Both the position numbers and the translations under genes were made by a program. The notes under the pieces were generated by a model that made no database searches, had not been told where the DNA came from, and saw only the letters and a list, made by a program, of their open reading frames with translations. A stretch of 64,000 nt of DNA, taken from Desulfosalsimonas propionicica. Its GTDB lineage: Bacteria; Desulfobacterota; Desulfobacteria; Desulfobacterales; Desulfosalsimonadaceae. Shown piece by piece: positions 11,242 through 21,947 of the stretch (its first letter is position 1; each line of letters opens with the position of its first letter). The DNA is taken from positions 372,001 to 436,000 of the forward strand of contig NZ_JACDUS010000003.1 in NCBI RefSeq assembly GCF_013761005.1, given 5' to 3'.

Positions 11242-11532
11242 ATGAAAATCAAACCGTTAAATGATCGCATTCTGGTAAAGCGGCTGGAAGAAGAATCCAA
11301 AACCAAAGGCGGCATCATTATTCCGGACAGTGCAAAGGAAAAACCCGCCCAGGGCGAAGTGGTGGCCGTGGGCGATGGAAAGATCGGCGATGACGGCAAG
11401 CGAATCGCCCTTCAGGTCAAGCAGGGCGATCGCGTACTGTTTGCCAAGTATGCCGGTACGGAAGTCAAAATTGACGAAGAAGAGCATCTGGTCATGCGGG
11501 AAGACGACATTCTGGGCATTATTGAAAAGTAA
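11242..11532 (+). CDS. groES: co-chaperonin GroES
   Basis: A 96-residue Hsp10 forming the heptameric lid of GroEL. It begins [18 protein letters not shown], has the mobile loop region [18 protein letters not shown] and ends [18 protein letters not shown] precedes the ATG. It is followed 62 bp later by groEL. I saw no CIRCE repeat (TTAGCACTC-N9-GAGTGCTAA) and no clear sigma-32 promoter in the 210 bp upstream. Confidence 0.97.
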   Translation: MKIKPLNDRILVKRLEEESKTKGGIIIPDSAKEKPAQGEVVAVGDGKIGDDGKRIALQVKQGDRVLFAKYAGTEVKIDEEEHLVMREDDILGIIEK

Positions 11533-11591
11533 GCTTTGCGTCTTTGAAGTGATTGTGGAAAAAAGGAATACAACAGAAACTGGAGGAGTAA

Positions 11592-13253
<1,662 letters not shown>

Positions 13254-13297
13254 CCCTGATACCCCATGTAGCTTTGATACCCCAACGGATACCAAAC

Positions 13298-13336
13298 AAA
13301 AACGCCTTCATGCATCAGGTGCATGAAGGCGTTTTT
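13298..13336. terminator. Rho-independent terminator after groEL
   Basis: AAAAACGCCTTCATGCA, a short loop and TGCATGAAGGCGTTTTT form a 12-bp perfect stem with A and T tracts, 44 bp after the groEL stop. Confidence 0.9.
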
Positions 13337-13348
13337 GTGTTCAACGTT

Positions 13349-13502
13349 GACGACTTCGCAAAAAATCCAATATCTGCGTTACGCGCAATTTCCGAAGAAT
13401 TTCACGTATGGCCAAGTACGCTCAGTTCTTCAAAAATAGCGCAAGCCTTGATCTTGGACTTTTTTCAAAGTCGTCTGATCTCGACTTTTTACGGGTTTAT
13501 CA
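13349..13502 (+). repeat. MITE-like palindromic element, copy D
   Basis: A 154-bp family member with inner stem ends GACGACTT and AAGTCGTC, again a compensated variant. It is flanked by a perfect 9-bp direct repeat TTCAACGTT at 13340-13348 and 13503-13511, the clearest target-site duplication of the set. It lies between the groEL terminator and tolQ. Confidence 0.88.
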
Positions 13503-13536
13503 TTCAACGTTCAGGGTTCCTTATGTTCTGTCCCAA

Positions 13537-13564
13537 ACCTTGGACCTTGAACCTTGAACCTTGA
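13537..13564 (+). repeat. tandem 7-bp repeat (ACCTTGA)
   Basis: Four consecutive heptamers: ACCTTGG, ACCTTGA, ACCTTGA, ACCTTGA. One of three heptamer arrays in the window (also 27007 and 45714). Confidence 0.9.
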
Positions 13565-13577
13565 ACCGTCATTATCC

Positions 13578-13606
13578 TTGACACCTATGCATAAACTTGG
13601 TTAAGG
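13578..13606 (+). promoter_or_regulatory. possible promoter of the tol operon
   Basis: A perfect TTGACA is followed 17 nt later by TTAAGG. The -10 match is weak. The tolQ start is 52 bp downstream. Confidence 0.35.
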
Positions 13607-13657
13607 ACGAGAGAAACGGATTGCAACAATTTATTCAGATGAACAGAAGAGGCGTAC

Positions 13658-14389
13658 ATGAGTCCTGATAAGCTCAATATTCTTTCCATGATGCTCAATG
13701 CCGGGTTGATGGTGCAGTTTGTCATCCTGTTGCTGCTGGCATTTTCCGTGGCCACCTGGGCCATTATTTTTGTGAAGTACGTACAGGTGCGCAAGGCCTA
13801 TCAACAGTCTGCTGCATTCATTGATTATTTCTGGAAAACACGGGATTTTTCCAATGCCTTTGCCCAGGCCAAAAACATGCCGGCCAGTCCGGTTGCCCGG
13901 ATGTTTCGAAACGCCTACATGGAACTCAAAAAGCTCAACCGGATCGCCAAAGCATCGGCTTCGTCCGGAGAAAGCAGCCATTCGCCGGGTGACAGGAAAA
14001 CAATGGGCGTGGAAACCGTTCGCAGGAGCCTGAATCGTTCGGTAACCATGGAAAGCCTCCGGCTGATTCAGCTTGTCCCGTTTTTGGCCACTGCCGGCAA
14101 TATTTCGCCTTTTATCGGTCTTTTCGGCACGGTCTGGGGTATTATGAACTCGTTTCACGGCATTGCCTACCAGCAGGGGGCCACCAGCCTGGCCGCGGTG
14201 GCGCCCGGCATCTCCGAGGCCCTGGTGGCCACGGCCGCCGGGCTGGCCGTGGCGATTCCCGCAGTGATCGGGTATAATTACTTTACCCAGAAAATCCGAA
14301 TCCTGGAATCGGAAATGGAAAGCTTTGCCTCAGATTTTGTCAATATCGTTGAAAGCGATTATCTGGCCTACCGGGAGGCAGCCCGATGA
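13658..14389 (+). CDS. tolQ: TolQ/ExbB-type proton channel subunit
   Basis: A 243-residue inner-membrane protein, part of the proton-driven TolQ-TolR motor. Three membrane segments are visible at about residues 15-37, 130-150 and 175-200. The conserved block TAGNISPFIGLFGTVWGIM and the stretch SEALVATAAGLAVAIPAVIGYN are typical. GAAGAGG precedes the ATG. It overlaps tolR by 4 nt. I call it TolQ rather than ExbB because tolB, pal and cpoB follow. Confidence 0.93.
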   Translation: MSPDKLNILSMMLNAGLMVQFVILLLLAFSVATWAIIFVKYVQVRKAYQQSAAFIDYFWKTRDFSNAFAQAKNMPASPVARMFRNAYMELKKLNRIAKASASSGESSHSPGDRKTMGVETVRRSLNRSVTMESLRLIQLVPFLATAGNISPFIGLFGTVWGIMNSFHGIAYQQGATSLAAVAPGISEALVATAAGLAVAIPAVIGYNYFTQKIRILESEMESFASDFVNIVESDYLAYREAAR

Positions 14390-14817
14390 TGCAGCAGCAC
14401 AATCGTGATTCGCTTTTGTCGGATATCAATGTGACTCCTTTTGTGGATGTCATGCTGGTGCTGTTGATTATTTTCATGGTGGCCGCCCCCATGATGGTCC
14501 AGGGAATCGATGTCTCCCTGCCCGAGACCCGAACGGTCCAGCAGCTGGATACCGATCAGGAGCCTCTGGTGGTGGTCATTGATAAAAGCGGGGCCGTGCA
14601 TATCAATGATATGGAAGTGGGTGCGGAAAATCTGGGTGAAAAACTGGAGAAAATCTTTGAAAACCGCAGTTCCCCGGAAGTGTTTCTGCGGGCGGACCAA
14701 AACGTTTCCTACGGTCGGGTGGTCATGGTGATGAGTGAAATCAAAAGCGCAGGCGTACAGCGGCTGGGGGTGGTTGCCCAACAGTCAGACGATGCGCAAA
14801 AAATCGACCAGGATTGA
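14386..14817 (+). CDS. tolR: TolR/ExbD-type protein
   Basis: A 143-residue partner of TolQ. A short cytoplasmic N-terminus (LLSDINVTPFVDVMLVLLII) leads into a single membrane helix at about residues 19-38 containing the conserved Asp of the proton path, then a periplasmic domain. Start and tolQ stop overlap (ATGATG), so the genes are translationally coupled. Confidence 0.93.
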   Translation: MMQQHNRDSLLSDINVTPFVDVMLVLLIIFMVAAPMMVQGIDVSLPETRTVQQLDTDQEPLVVVIDKSGAVHINDMEVGAENLGEKLEKIFENRSSPEVFLRADQNVSYGRVVMVMSEIKSAGVQRLGVVAQQSDDAQKIDQD

Positions 14818-14829
14818 TGCAAGTCCACC

Positions 14830-15756
14830 ATGTCCGGTAAAAATCCCCAATCCCAAAATGTGTCCGGTTACAGTCAGGATCTGCCGCCCTTTTTCTGGGC
14901 GACCTGTTTTGGCGTGTCCCTGCTGATTCATCTGGCGTTGCTGGGAGCCCTTGTGTTTTCTCCTTTTGGAGAGGCCTCGCCGCGGATCAATCCAACAGAA
15001 ACGATTAACGTGGATCTGGTGGGGTTTAATCCTGAGATCCCGTCGCCCCCGGGGGAGGCTACTTTAGAAGACGCATCGTCCGGGCAGGACGCGGAGCCTT
15101 TGGATGATGCCGAATTTTCGGAGCAAACCAGGGCCTCAGAGGCCTCCGGGAAAAAAGAGACGCCGGAAGCCAGGGCGATTCCGGTAAAAACCGGGGCAAG
15201 GAAAAAAGTGGCGGCCGATTATGATTTGGTCGAGCCTGAGCCTTCTGTCAAAACCTCCCTGAAGAAAAAAACCCTGGATTCCCGTAAGGTGATCGAAGAT
15301 GCGGTTCGCCGGATTTCGGAAAAATCCAGGGAGCAACGGCCCAAATCCCTGCAGGACAGGATCGCGGAAATGGAAAAACAGGTCGCCGATCTTGCCGGCG
15401 GCGGCCGGGTTTCGGGGGGGGATTCAGACCGGGAGGGCACAGGAACAGGGGTCAATAAAGATTACAGTCCCATGGAGATCTATCAGGCTGAGGTGGCAGT
15501 GAAAATGAAGCGGAACTGGGCGTTTTCTCCGGAACTTGCAGGAGGCGGCAAGGGGCTGGAAACCCGCCTGGTCATCAAGATTTTGCCTGAAGGCACCATA
15601 GCGGATGTTTGGTATGAAAAACGATCCGGCAATGCTTATCTTGATGAGTCCGCATATAAGACCGTGATGAAGGCCAATCCGCTGCCGCCTCTGCCCAAAG
15701 ATTATCCGCATTATCATCTGGTGTTGGGCTTTACCCCCAGAGGCCTGGCGCAATAG
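14830..15756 (+). CDS. tolA: TolA/TonB C-terminal domain protein
   Basis: A 308-residue periplasm-spanning protein. It has an N-terminal anchor at about residues 20-43 (FFWATCFGVSLLIHLALLGA), a long charged, low-complexity linker (residues 50-190) and a C-terminal TonB/TolA fold (about 215-305: YQAEVAVKMKRNWAF, with GYTP-like ending GFTPRGL). It should link the TolQR motor to Pal/TolB at the outer membrane. Sequence alone fits TonB too; operon position makes TolA likely. Confidence 0.85.
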   Translation: MSGKNPQSQNVSGYSQDLPPFFWATCFGVSLLIHLALLGALVFSPFGEASPRINPTETINVDLVGFNPEIPSPPGEATLEDASSGQDAEPLDDAEFSEQTRASEASGKKETPEARAIPVKTGARKKVAADYDLVEPEPSVKTSLKKKTLDSRKVIEDAVRRISEKSREQRPKSLQDRIAEMEKQVADLAGGGRVSGGDSDREGTGTGVNKDYSPMEIYQAEVAVKMKRNWAFSPELAGGGKGLETRLVIKILPEGTIADVWYEKRSGNAYLDESAYKTVMKANPLPPLPKDYPHYHLVLGFTPRGLAQ

Positions 15757-15785
15757 CCTGCGGCTTGCCTGCGGCCGTCAGGTTT

Positions 15786-15937
15786 GATGCACTCGTAAAA
15801 AGTCGGTTTTTAGACGGCTTTGTAAAAAGTTTAAGATCAAGGCTTGCGCGATTTTGAGGAATGCAGCGTACTTAGCTGTACGTGAAATTCTGAAAAATCG
15901 CGCGTAACGCAGATATTGGACTTTTTACGAAGCCGTC
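15786..15937 (-). repeat. MITE-like palindromic element, copy E (inverted)
   Basis: The only family member in reverse orientation, 152 bp, with inner stem ends GACGGCTT and AAGCCGTC-like. Flanked by the direct repeat AGGTTT (15780-15785 and 15938-15943), extended to GCCGTCAGGTTT. It splits the tol operon between tolA and tolB, ending 32 bp before the tolB start. Confidence 0.87.
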
Positions 15938-15969
15938 AGGTTTAAAGAATGAACAAAAAAAGGGGTTTC

Positions 15970-17304
15970 ATGAAAAGATCGTCCCGGGTTTTTTTCAAAA
16001 TTATCGCATGTGCATGGATACTGGTGTTTGCCGCAATTTATCAGACCAGTGCCGCTGATTACGATTATATCAATATCAGCGAGCCGTTTTCCCAAAAGGT
16101 TCCCATTGCCGTGCCCGTTTTCAAGTCCATGTCGGTGGCCCCGGAAGAAGAGCAGATTGCCCGGGACGCTGCCGTGCAGCTCGCTGAAGCCCTGGCCTAT
16201 ACCGGTTATTTTAAACTCATTGACCATGGTGCGTTTCTGGAACGGCCGGCGGAAAAAGGCGTTACCATGGAAGCCCTGAATTTTAAAAACTGGCGGGATA
16301 TCGGCGCTGAATTGCTGATTACCGGCGGTGTCCGGTATGAAGCCGGGGTGCTGCAAATGGAATTTCGGCTTTTTGACCCCTTCCGCTCGGAATTGCTTGT
16401 GGGCAAGCGCTACACCAGTCCTGCGGATGACGTCCGGCAGATGGTGCTGCGGTTTGCCGATCAGGTTATCGCCCGGTTAACCGGCCGGCAGGGGTTGTTT
16501 GAGAGCCGGATTGCTTTTGTCGGTGGTGATGCGGATGGAAAGGCGGTTTACACCTGCGATTTTGACGGCAGAAATCTCCGGCGCCTCACCAAGCAACAGC
16601 CCATAGTGGTCGGGCCCGCGTGGCATCCGGATTTTGGCTCCATTGCATACACGGCTTACACCGATGACCGGCCTGAGATTTACATGGTGGATACTTCATC
16701 ACAGGAGGTCACCAAGCTGACCGCTTTTGAAGGGATCAACATTACCCCGGCCTGGCTGCCGGACGGCTCCGGCCTGGCTGCCACCCTTGCATTTGAGGGT
16801 GACGAGGAGATTTATCTTTTGACCCCTGAAGGAAAAGTTGATAAAAGACTTACCAACAGCTGGGGAGTGGATGTTTCTCCGTCGTTTTCGCCTGACGGTA
16901 AAAAAATGGTCTTTGTGTCAAGCCGCTCCGGCTCTCCCCAGCTTTATGTGAAGGAAATCTCGTCGGGCCGCATTCGCCGTCTTACCTATGAGGGGCGCTA
17001 CAATACCCAGCCGGACTGGTGCCCGGATGGTGATCGGATTGTATATTCCGGGATGAAGGACGGCAGCATCGATATTTATGTGGTTGATGTCAATACCGGG
17101 GAAGTCTCCCGGTTAACCCGGCAGGCCGGTGATAACGAAGCGCCGAGCTGGTCGCCGGATGGCAGTATGATTGTATTTTCCTCAACCCGGACCGGGTCAT
17201 CTGCGCTTTTTGTCATGACCGCCTCGGGAACGGATCAGCGGATGCTGCTGGATATGGACGCCAAGCAGCAGCTGCCGGACTGGTCCCCGGCCAAAGGAAA
17301 CTGA
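15970..17304 (+). CDS. tolB: TolB periplasmic beta-propeller protein
   Basis: A 444-residue secreted protein with a signal peptide at residues 1-29 (MKRSSRVFFKIIACAWILVF, cleavage near TSA-AD). The N-terminal TolB domain is about residues 30-155; a six-blade propeller follows, with repeated SPDG/PDGS motifs (FSPDGKKMVFVSSRSG, WSPDGSMIVFSSTRTG). The ATG at 15970 follows AAAAAGGGG; an ATG at 15949 would add 7 residues without a ribosome site. It binds Pal in the Tol-Pal system. Confidence 0.94.
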   Translation: MKRSSRVFFKIIACAWILVFAAIYQTSAADYDYINISEPFSQKVPIAVPVFKSMSVAPEEEQIARDAAVQLAEALAYTGYFKLIDHGAFLERPAEKGVTMEALNFKNWRDIGAELLITGGVRYEAGVLQMEFRLFDPFRSELLVGKRYTSPADDVRQMVLRFADQVIARLTGRQGLFESRIAFVGGDADGKAVYTCDFDGRNLRRLTKQQPIVVGPAWHPDFGSIAYTAYTDDRPEIYMVDTSSQEVTKLTAFEGINITPAWLPDGSGLAATLAFEGDEEIYLLTPEGKVDKRLTNSWGVDVSPSFSPDGKKMVFVSSRSGSPQLYVKEISSGRIRRLTYEGRYNTQPDWCPDGDRIVYSGMKDGSIDIYVVDVNTGEVSRLTRQAGDNEAPSWSPDGSMIVFSSTRTGSSALFVMTASGTDQRMLLDMDAKQQLPDWSPAKGN

Positions 17305-17378
17305 TGGGAGTTCGGGCTGCGGTATTGGTCGATATTTTCGGATTGGACCTTTGATTACACCCCAACAAGGAGGACAAG

Positions 17379-17978
17379 ATGCTTAAAAAAAATCATATCC
17401 AATCATTGTTATTGTGCATTCTCGTATTGAGCCTGGTCATGGTGGTTTCTTGCGGCAAGCAGGCGCCCGGCCCCGGTGACGCCGCGGATCAGCCCGGCAT
17501 GACTGAAAGCGAACTGAGTGATGCGGAAAGGGCCGCCAGGGAAGAAGCGCGGCAGGCCGCCATTGAAGAGCAGGAAATTGAAGCCAGGAGAAAGGCGCAA
17601 CAGGAAGCCCGTCTAACCGAGGCTGAAGCCCGGCAACAGTTTGTCAATGAAAAGGTGTATTTCGGATTTGACGATTCCGCCCTGAGTCCGGAAGCCCGGG
17701 ATGCGTTGCGTGACAAGATCCGATGGCTCCGGGCCAATCCGGATCAGTGCGTGATTCTCGAAGGGCACTGTGACGAGCGCGGCACTGACGAATACAACCT
17801 TGCCCTGGGATCCCGCCGGGCCGAGAGTGTTAAGAATTTTATTGTTAAGTCCGGCATTGATGCTTCCCGGTTGTCTACTATCAGCTACGGAGAGGAACGG
17901 CCGGCGGTTGAAGGCAGCAATGAGGAGGCCTGGGCCAAAAACCGGCGTGCAGAATTTCAGTTTACCCGCTGCCGGTAA
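17379..17978 (+). CDS. pal: peptidoglycan-associated lipoprotein Pal
   Basis: A 199-residue outer-membrane lipoprotein. The lipobox VVSC ends the signal peptide at residue 25. A charged Glu/Ala/Arg-rich helix (about 45-85) precedes an OmpA-like peptidoglycan-binding domain (VYFGFDDSALSPEARDAL, then LEGHCDERGTDEYNLALGSR). The ribosome site AAGGAGG is ideal. It anchors the outer membrane to the cell wall and cooperates with TolB. Confidence 0.95.
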   Translation: MLKKNHIQSLLLCILVLSLVMVVSCGKQAPGPGDAADQPGMTESELSDAERAAREEARQAAIEEQEIEARRKAQQEARLTEAEARQQFVNEKVYFGFDDSALSPEARDALRDKIRWLRANPDQCVILEGHCDERGTDEYNLALGSRRAESVKNFIVKSGIDASRLSTISYGEERPAVEGSNEEAWAKNRRAEFQFTRCR

Positions 17979-18035
17979 CGTCCGGAAAAGCCTTCGGGTT
18001 GCTCCGGGGAAACGCGCCAAGGGAGAGATCACTAC

Positions 18036-18890
18036 ATGAACCAGACCTTTATCCGTTTGACGGGTGCCCTGCTGTTTGCTGCGGTTATGGCTGCAGCAGG
18101 GTGCGCCACTGTTTCAGATGTCCAACGGCTTCAGTCCCAGATATCCGCCCTGGAAAAAAAGAACCGCCAGCTGAATGCCTCTGTTGGGCAATTGATGGAA
18201 GATCGGCAGAAACAGTCTGATTTAAATGAAATGCGGGAGCTTTTTGCCGGCCAGGATGCGGAGTTCTACGAGCTTCGTTCCGAACTTCAGGATCTAAAGG
18301 GCAGCTATGAGGAAACCGGCTATCAGTTCCAGCGGCAGTTTGATGCCCTTGAAGAGGACATGGGCATGCTTGACAAAAAACTGCAAAAGCATGCCGAATC
18401 CCTTGACGTTCATGATAAGCGGATCTCGCGTCTTGAAGAGTTTATGGGCATGGAGTCAACGGCCCGGTTTGAAGCGCTGGCGCAATCCAAGTTCCCGGAA
18501 AAAACCGAGTTGGGCAAGCTTAGCAAGGACGAACTCTATGCATCGGCCAAACAGGCATATGACAACGGGGATTTCCAGTCCGCCCTACAGGGGTTTGAGT
18601 TGTTTCTGGAAAAGTTCTCTGATTCTGATCGTGCGGATAATGCCAGATTTTGGATCGGCGAGATTTATTTTGCAGAGCAGTGGTATGAGCGCGCCATTCT
18701 GGAATATGAAAAAGTGATCAAGAATTATCCCGACGGCAACAAGGTGGCCGGTGCATATCTCAAACAGGGCTTTTCCTTTGAAAAAATCGGAGAGAATGCC
18801 AATGCAAGGCTGATTTTAAATGAGTTGCTTGAAAAGTTCCCGGACAGCAACGAAGCAAAAATTGCCAAAAAGAAGCTTGCAAACCTCTAA
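18036..18890 (+). CDS. cpoB: CpoB/YbgF-type TPR lipoprotein
   Basis: A 284-residue protein with a lipobox (AAAGC, Cys at about residue 23), a long coiled coil at about 25-140, and C-terminal tetratricopeptide repeats (ELYASAKQAYDNGDFQSALQ; ARFWIGEIYFAEQWYERAI). This is the standard last gene of tol-pal operons, coordinating envelope constriction with wall synthesis. E. coli CpoB is not a lipoprotein, so lipidation is a difference from that model. Confidence 0.9.
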   Translation: MNQTFIRLTGALLFAAVMAAAGCATVSDVQRLQSQISALEKKNRQLNASVGQLMEDRQKQSDLNEMRELFAGQDAEFYELRSELQDLKGSYEETGYQFQRQFDALEEDMGMLDKKLQKHAESLDVHDKRISRLEEFMGMESTARFEALAQSKFPEKTELGKLSKDELYASAKQAYDNGDFQSALQGFELFLEKFSDSDRADNARFWIGEIYFAEQWYERAILEYEKVIKNYPDGNKVAGAYLKQGFSFEKIGENANARLILNELLEKFPDSNEAKIAKKKLANL

Positions 18891-18920
18891 TACAACCTGG
18901 AAGCCGGGAACCGGTCTGTT

Positions 18921-19439
18921 ATGGCCACTTTTTTGGGAATAGACCCGGGCCTGGCTGCCACGGGCATTGCCGTGGTGGAAGGAACGGGCATGACGGTTGC
19001 CCGTTATTCTTACGGCACGATCCGCACGGAAGCAAAGGCGCTGCTTTCCGAACGGCTCAATGCGATATTTGAAGAGATCTCCACCATTCTGGCCCGGGTC
19101 AGCCCCGATGCCATGCTCCTTGAAGATGTATTTTCCCTGCCCAGATATCCCAAGTCGGGTATTTCTCTCGGGCAGGTGACAGGAGTGCTCATGCTGGCCG
19201 GGCATCGGGCTATGATTCCTGTGCATGCCATTGCGGTTCGGGAGGTCAAACAGATCCTCACCGGCAACGGCAATGCCGGGAAACGTCAGCTTGAGGCCAC
19301 GGTCAGACGACGGCTTGAGCATCCGGAACCCATTTCCCCGTCCCATGCCTCAGATGCCCTGGCCCTGGCCCTGGTGGGCCTCTACCGGGTGGGTCCGGCG
19401 CCGGCCCAGACGGGCTGCCGGACCCGGAAAAAATGCTGA
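18921..19439 (+). CDS. ruvC: Holliday junction resolvase RuvC
   Basis: A 172-residue RNase H-fold endonuclease that cuts Holliday junctions. The catalytic residues are in place: D8 (FLGIDPG), E68 (LLEDVF), H142 and D145 (SHASDALALA). It is the first of a ruvC-ruvA-ruvB run following cpoB by 30 bp. The tail after residue 160 is Arg/Lys/Cys-rich. Confidence 0.96.
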   Translation: MATFLGIDPGLAATGIAVVEGTGMTVARYSYGTIRTEAKALLSERLNAIFEEISTILARVSPDAMLLEDVFSLPRYPKSGISLGQVTGVLMLAGHRAMIPVHAIAVREVKQILTGNGNAGKRQLEATVRRRLEHPEPISPSHASDALALALVGLYRVGPAPAQTGCRTRKKC

Positions 19440-19464
19440 AAATTTTTATATTCCGGATTTGTCC

Positions 19465-20094
19465 ATGATTGCATACCTGGAAGGAACCCTGTTAAAAAAA
19501 GAAGCCGACCGGATTCTGCTGCTGGCCGGCCAGGTGGGCTATGAGGTGCTGGTGCCCGGTTTTGTCATGGATACCATTGCATCCATGGCCCTTGGTGAGC
19601 ACTTGTCCCTCTATATCTACTACTATCAGACAGAGCATCAGCCCAGGCCTGTGCTCATTGGCTTTCAACTGGAAGCCGAGCGGGAATTTTTCCAGGCCTT
19701 TATCAGCGTGGAGGCCATCGGACCCATGAAGGCGGTCAAGGCTCTGACCATACCGGTCAAGGAAATCGCCCGGGCCATTGAAAACCGCGATATCGGGCCC
19801 TTGAAGCGCCTAAACGGCATTGGCGAGCGAACTGCCCACAAGATCATTGCCACCTTGCAGGGCAAGATGGGCAAGTTCTCCCTGATCCGGGATTTGCCCG
19901 AGGCTCCGGCGGTGTCTGAAACCGAATCGGATGCCGCTGCCCAGGTCACGGAAGTCCTGGTGGAACAGCTCGGACACCGGCCGGGCGAGGCAAAGGAAAT
20001 GGTGGATGCCGCCATGCATCGCAAACCCGGTATCTCGACTCCTGAGGAGCTGTTTGAAGAGGTTTACAGGGGGCAGGTAAGCAATGGACAGTAA
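19465..20094 (+). CDS. ruvA: Holliday junction branch migration protein RuvA
   Basis: A 209-residue DNA-binding subunit that recognises the four-way junction and loads RuvB. The N-terminal OB domain starts [20 protein letters not shown]; helix-hairpin-helix regions follow ([13 protein letters not shown] and [16 protein letters not shown]), then a C-terminal domain III for RuvB contact. An upstream GTG reading into ruvC is not needed, since this ATG gives the family start. It overlaps ruvB by 11 nt. Confidence 0.95.
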   Translation: MIAYLEGTLLKKEADRILLLAGQVGYEVLVPGFVMDTIASMALGEHLSLYIYYYQTEHQPRPVLIGFQLEAEREFFQAFISVEAIGPMKAVKALTIPVKEIARAIENRDIGPLKRLNGIGERTAHKIIATLQGKMGKFSLIRDLPEAPAVSETESDAAAQVTEVLVEQLGHRPGEAKEMVDAAMHRKPGISTPEELFEEVYRGQVSNGQ

Positions 20095-21112
20095 CAGTTT
20101 TTCATTTTCCTCGGACCGGCAGGGAATCGTTACCACTCAGTGCGTGCCCGCAGACCAGGAGCCCGACATTGTCTCTCTGCGCCCGGAGCGGCTGGCCGAA
20201 TACATCGGTCAGCGCGAGACCATTGAAACCTTAAAGATCGCAATCGAGGCGGCAAAGCTGCGGGGTGAAGCCCTGGAGCATGTTTTGTTCCATGGCCCGC
20301 CCGGACTTGGCAAAACCACCCTGGCCCACATCATTGCCAATGAAATGGGCGGCCGCCTGGTGGTCACATCCGGGCCGGCCCTGGAAAAGGGCGGGGATTT
20401 GATCGGCATGCTCACCCAACTGGAAACCGGGGACGTGTTTTTTGTCGACGAAATCCACCGTCTGTCCAAGGCTGTGGAGGAGTTGCTGTATCCGGCGATG
20501 GAGGATTACTGCATTGATTTTATTTTTGACAAAGGGATTCACGCCCGCAGCCACCGGTTTCGCTTAAAACAGTTTGTCCTGGTGGGCGCCACCACGCGAG
20601 TGGGGCTTTTGTCATCTCCTTTGCGCCATCGTTTCGGCATTTTCCGGAGCCTTGATTTTTATGACAAGGCCGATCTGATCAAGATTGCGGGCCGGTCGGC
20701 CAGCCTGCTGAACCTGGAAATCAATGACCAGGGGGCAGGGGAACTGGCCAGCCGTTCCAGGGGCACCCCCAGGATCGTCAACCGCCTGCTCAAGCGGGTC
20801 CGGGATTACGCCCAGGTGCGGTGCGACGGAAAGATCACCCGCACGGCCGTATCAGATGCCCTGCAGCTCGAAGGCGTGGACAACCTCGGCCTGACCCCCC
20901 TGGACCGGCGTTATCTGCAAACCATCATCGAATATTACAAGGGCGGGCCTGTGGGCATCGAGGCCATTGCCGCCACGCTCCAGGAGGAAACCGATACTCT
21001 GGTGGACGTGGTTGAGCCGTATCTATTGAAAATCGGGCTGCTCATGCGCACTTCATCGGGCAGGAAGGCGTCTTCTGCAGCCTTTTCCCATCTGGGATAC
21101 CCGGTTGATTGA
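20084..21112 (+). CDS. ruvB: Holliday junction helicase RuvB
   Basis: A 342-residue AAA+ motor of the RuvAB branch migration complex. Walker [11 protein letters not shown] is near residue 70, Walker [10 protein letters not shown] near 118, sensor 1 GATTR near 168, and a winged-helix C-terminus shows [13 protein letters not shown]. Length is normal. Confidence 0.97.
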   Translation: MDSNSFSFSSDRQGIVTTQCVPADQEPDIVSLRPERLAEYIGQRETIETLKIAIEAAKLRGEALEHVLFHGPPGLGKTTLAHIIANEMGGRLVVTSGPALEKGGDLIGMLTQLETGDVFFVDEIHRLSKAVEELLYPAMEDYCIDFIFDKGIHARSHRFRLKQFVLVGATTRVGLLSSPLRHRFGIFRSLDFYDKADLIKIAGRSASLLNLEINDQGAGELASRSRGTPRIVNRLLKRVRDYAQVRCDGKITRTAVSDALQLEGVDNLGLTPLDRRYLQTIIEYYKGGPVGIEAIAATLQEETDTLVDVVEPYLLKIGLLMRTSSGRKASSAAFSHLGYPVD

Positions 21113-21135
21113 TGTCTGGATCAAAAGGCTCTGTC

Positions 21136-21945
21136 ATGCCTGTTATCTCCCTGCTCACGGATTTCGGCCTAAGCGACCCATACGTGGGCATCATGAAGGC
21201 GGTCATCACCTCGCTCTGCCCGCAAGCCCGGGTCATTGATATCTCCCATGATGTGGCGCCTCAGGATGTTTATCAGGCCGCTTTTATGCTGGCTGCCGCC
21301 CATGGATTCTTTCCTCACAACAGTGTGCACGCGGTGGTTGTGGATCCGGGCGTGGGCAGCAGCCGGCGTTCTGTGGCGGTGCGCACATCAAAGGCCGTGT
21401 TTGTGGCCCCGGATAACGGGGTGTTGAGCCTGGTGCTCGACGATGCTGACAACGCGGATGTTTTCCTTGTCAACAACTCCGATCTTTATCTGCACCCGGT
21501 GAGCCGGACTTTTCATGGAAGAGACGTGTTTGCCCCGGTTGCAGCAAGGCTGGTCTGCGGGATGAAACCGGAGATGCTCGGGCCTGAAATTGCACTGCAA
21601 AGCCTGGTGCGCCTGGAGTTGGGGCCGGCCCCGCACATGGACGCCAGCGGCCGGCTGACCGGCACTGTTGTGTACGCAGACAGGTTCGGCAATCTCGTGT
21701 CCAATATTGGCCGCAGTCATTTGGAAAAACATTTTCGGGACTTGGATGCTGTTTGCGTCCAGGCCGGAAACCAGGTCATCTCAGGTCTGAGCCGCTGCTA
21801 TGCAGATGCGGCCATAGGCCGCCTGCTGGCCATTACGGGTTCTTTTGACAGGCTGGAGATTTCGGTGAATCAGGACAGCGCAGCCCGGGTGCTGCAGATG
21901 GCAGTTGGCGATCCGGTTTATGTGTTTGTCCGGCCGGACCGGTGA
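21136..21945 (+). CDS. SAM hydroxide adenosyltransferase (DUF62 family)
   Basis: A 269-residue protein of the SAM hydrolase/halogenase-like family that splits S-adenosylmethionine to adenosine and methionine using water. Visible motifs are LLTDFG near the start, DISHDV, VVDPGVGSSRR, APDNGVLS, FHGRDVFAPVAA and DRFGNLVSNI. I chose the ATG at 21136 because family members start close to the TDFG strand; an ATG at 21112 adds 8 residues. True halogenases carry a distinct loop I do not see, so hydrolase is preferred. Physiological role in the family is unclear. Confidence 0.85.
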   Translation: MPVISLLTDFGLSDPYVGIMKAVITSLCPQARVIDISHDVAPQDVYQAAFMLAAAHGFFPHNSVHAVVVDPGVGSSRRSVAVRTSKAVFVAPDNGVLSLVLDDADNADVFLVNNSDLYLHPVSRTFHGRDVFAPVAARLVCGMKPEMLGPEIALQSLVRLELGPAPHMDASGRLTGTVVYADRFGNLVSNIGRSHLEKHFRDLDAVCVQAGNQVISGLSRCYADAAIGRLLAITGSFDRLEISVNQDSAARVLQMAVGDPVYVFVRPDR

Positions 21946-21947
21946 TA

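Noticed and set aside
21136-21945. Fluorinase/chlorinase
   Set aside because: The motifs fit the much larger SAM hydrolase group; I see no halogenase-specific insertion.
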